64,000 bases of DNA from assembly GCF_000382205.1 (NCBI RefSeq), contig NZ_KB907786.1, positions 930,001 to 994,000 of the forward strand. Direction: 5' to 3'. A model generated the notes under the pieces. The model was not told the origin of the DNA and did not search any database. It was given only the letters and a program-made list of their open reading frames with translations. The stretch's first letter is position 1; every line of letters starts with the position of its first letter. The position numbers and the translations under genes were made by a program. Shown here one piece after another: positions 62,548 through 64,000 of this stretch. Origin of the DNA: Dyadobacter beijingensis DSM 21582. Lineage in GTDB: Bacteria > Bacteroidota > Bacteroidia > Cytophagales > Spirosomataceae.

Positions 62548-64000
62548 CTAGACATTCATCTTTTTCAGCTCTTTCACGGCATGGTCGGCCGCGCGGGCGG
62601 TCATGGCCATGTAGGTGAGCGACGGGTTCACGCACGAAGCCGAGGTCATGAATGATCCGTCGGTAACATACACGTTCTCAGCGCCCCAAACCTGGTTGTG
62701 CTTGTTGAGAACGGATGTTTTCGGATCGTTACCCATCCGCGCCGTTCCCATTTCGTGGATACCGATGCCCGGGTGTTTCGATTCGTCGTTGTAAGGCGTC
62801 ACGTTTTTGAGACCGGCCGCTTCGAGCATTTCCGCTGCGTCGTTCATCATATCCTGACGCATTTTCTTCTCGTTCTCGCCATAAGCGGCATCGAAAACGA
62901 CGATCGGCAAGCCCCATTTGTCTTTTTCGGTGGCGTGCAGGGTGAAGCGGTTCTTCTCGTCAGGGATCATTTCCCCGAAGCCGCCGATGTTCATTGTCCA
63001 TCCGCCCGGTTCGGAGAGTGATTTTTTGAAATCTGCCCCGAAGCCGTCGGTGCCTACGCCGCGTCCCCAGCTCTCACGGCTGGCACCACCCTGGTAGCCG
63101 AACCCGCGCACGTAATCGCGCTTGTCGTCGCCCCAGTTGCGGTAACGTGGAATATAGATACCATTCGCACGGCGTCCGAAGTAGTATTTGTCTTCGAAAC
63201 CGGGCATTTCACCTCTTGCGCCTACCGCCAGGTGGTGGTCCATGATGTTACGGCCCAGCTGGTCGCTGTCGTTGCCCAATCCGTTCGGGAAGCGTTTCGA
63301 CTTCGAGTTCATCAGGATGGAAGATGACGCAATGGCCGACGCATTCAGGAAGATGATTTTGGCAAAATATTCCTTCGTTTCAAGGGTATTCTGGTTGATC
63401 ACGCGCACGCCTGTCGCCTTGTTGGCTTTGTCATCAAAAATCACTTCCGATACGATTGAATCGGGAAGAAGCGTGAGGTTGCCTGTTTTCTGCGCTGCGG
63501 GCAATGTAGCTGCCTGGGTGCTGAAATAGCCCCCGTATGGGCATCCGCGCATACACATGTTACGGAACTGGCACGCGGCGCGGCCGAGTTCGGTATGGAT
63601 TGCCTGCGGCTGGGTAAGGTGTGCGGCGCGGCCCATGATCACATGGCGGCCTGCGAACTTCTTCTCTACTTCTCCTTTCACGTGTTTTTCCACGCAGTTC
63701 ATCTGCATCGGCGGCAGGTAATTGCCGTCGGGGAGCACGTCGAGGCCGTCTTTGGCACCGCTGATACCCGCAAATTTCTCCACGTAGTCGTACCACGGCG
63801 CGATGTCCGCATAGCGGATCGGCCAGTCTACGCCGATGCCTTCTTTTCCATTTGCTTCAAAATCGGCTGCATTGAGGCGGTAGCTTTGGCGGCCCCACAG
63901 CAATGAACGGCCGCCCACGTGGTAAGCGCGAATCCAGTCGAACTTGCGTGTTTCCAGGTAAGGGTTTTGCTTGTCGTTTTCGAAGAGGTAACGGTGCTCT
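62548..64000 (-). CDS. GMC-family FAD oxidoreductase (5' cut by window edge)
   Basis: The frame runs off the right edge; about 483 residues are visible and the N-terminal FAD-binding motif is outside. Landmarks: VGGRSLLWGRQSYRL, a conserved Trp in the substrate site; cysteines in CQFRNMCMRGCPYGG; ASAIASSSILMNSKSKRFPN; DQLGRNIMDHHLAVG. The C-terminal active site is GIHEMGTARMGNDPKTSVLN, with HE-x-GT-x-RMG, followed by VYVTDGSFMTSASCVNPSLT. This is the glucose-methanol-choline family branch common in Bacteroidota (large subunit of sugar dehydrogenases, often next to a gluconate 2-dehydrogenase subunit 3). The partner gene, if any, lies beyond 64000. Confidence 0.93.
   Translation of the reverse strand, partial: EHRYLFENDKQNPYLETRKFDWIRAYHVGGRSLLWGRQSYRLNAADFEANGKEGIGVDWPIRYADIAPWYDYVEKFAGISGAKDGLDVLPDGNYLPPMQMNCVEKHVKGEVEKKFAGRHVIMGRAAHLTQPQAIHTELGRAACQFRNMCMRGCPYGGYFSTQAATLPAAQKTGNLTLLPDSIVSEVIFDDKANKATGVRVINQNTLETKEYFAKIIFLNASAIASSSILMNSKSKRFPNGLGNDSDQLGRNIMDHHLAVGARGEMPGFEDKYYFGRRANGIYIPRYRNWGDDKRDYVRGFGYQGGASRESWGRGVGTDGFGADFKKSLSEPGGWTMNIGGFGEMIPDEKNRFTLHATEKDKWGLPIVVFDAAYGENEKKMRQDMMNDAAEMLEAAGLKNVTPYNDESKHPGIGIHEMGTARMGNDPKTSVLNKHNQVWGAENVYVTDGSFMTSASCVNPSLTYMAMTARAADHAVKELKKMNV

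Noticed and set aside
1..64000. tRNA, rRNA, insertion sequences, integrases or phage genes
   Set aside because: None were recognised by eye on either strand; the S74/YadA protein resembles tail fibres but has a signal peptide and no phage neighbours.

Overview
The window reads as chromosomal DNA of a free-living Bacteroidota bacterium, most likely a Cytophagales/Spirosomaceae member close to Dyadobacter. This rests on SusC/SusD proteins, a T9SS type A sorting domain, large multi-PAS histidine kinases, several -7 promoter boxes of the TAnnTTTG type, and the general gene style. The genus is an inference. No rRNA, tRNA, CRISPR array, insertion sequence or prophage was seen. Both edges cut through genes: an outer-membrane barrel protein at the left and a GMC oxidoreductase at the right.

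Layout. 1-9.3 kb: barrel protein tail, a DUF421 membrane protein, a signalling cluster (PAS protein without an ATPase domain, single receiver, membrane hybrid kinase), the scar of a lost SusD/glycan-binding locus, a Tat-type exported SelA-like PLP enzyme and two paralogous NarL-type regulators. 9.5-17.3 kb: a GH92 mannosidase divergent from an unusual membrane-spanning kelch/winged-helix regulator, then a two-gene surface-protein operon (YadA-head/S74 chaperone protein and a T9SS cargo protein). 17.6-23.1 kb: hybrid kinase, receiver and multi-PAS kinase. 23.2-34.9 kb: the most notable locus, a single-strand operon of SusC, SusD, three distinct sulfatases and a rhodanese-thioredoxin protein. 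It is preceded by a 38-codon ORF ending Met-Cys-Cys-Ser-Cys-Cys and closed by a strong terminator. I infer that it scavenges sulfated organics for sulfur and may be controlled by cysteine supply through the leader ORF.

34.9-41.9 kb: two paralogous small charged proteins, a DUF6934-like protein, a GapN-like aldehyde dehydrogenase, a MATE exporter and a TonB-dependent receptor. 42.0-50.9 kb: receiver/PAS-kinase pair, EamA permease, YwbE, FUSC membrane protein, an HPP protein apparently coupled to a short upstream ORF, ferritin, an unknown protein and a HigBA-type toxin-antitoxin pair. 50.9-64 kb: mostly core genes (glnS, truA), an aldehyde dehydrogenase, MoxR ATPase, two consecutive periplasmic PPIases (the second a lipoprotein carrying an OmpA-like segment), a small helical protein, a glyoxalase-fold protein, a DUF5009/HGSNAT-like membrane acyltransferase and the GMC oxidoreductase.

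Together the genes describe a polysaccharide- and sulfate-ester-degrading organism with heavy investment in sensing. Nine two-component proteins lie in the first 45 kb, and three of the sensors or regulators have unusual architecture.
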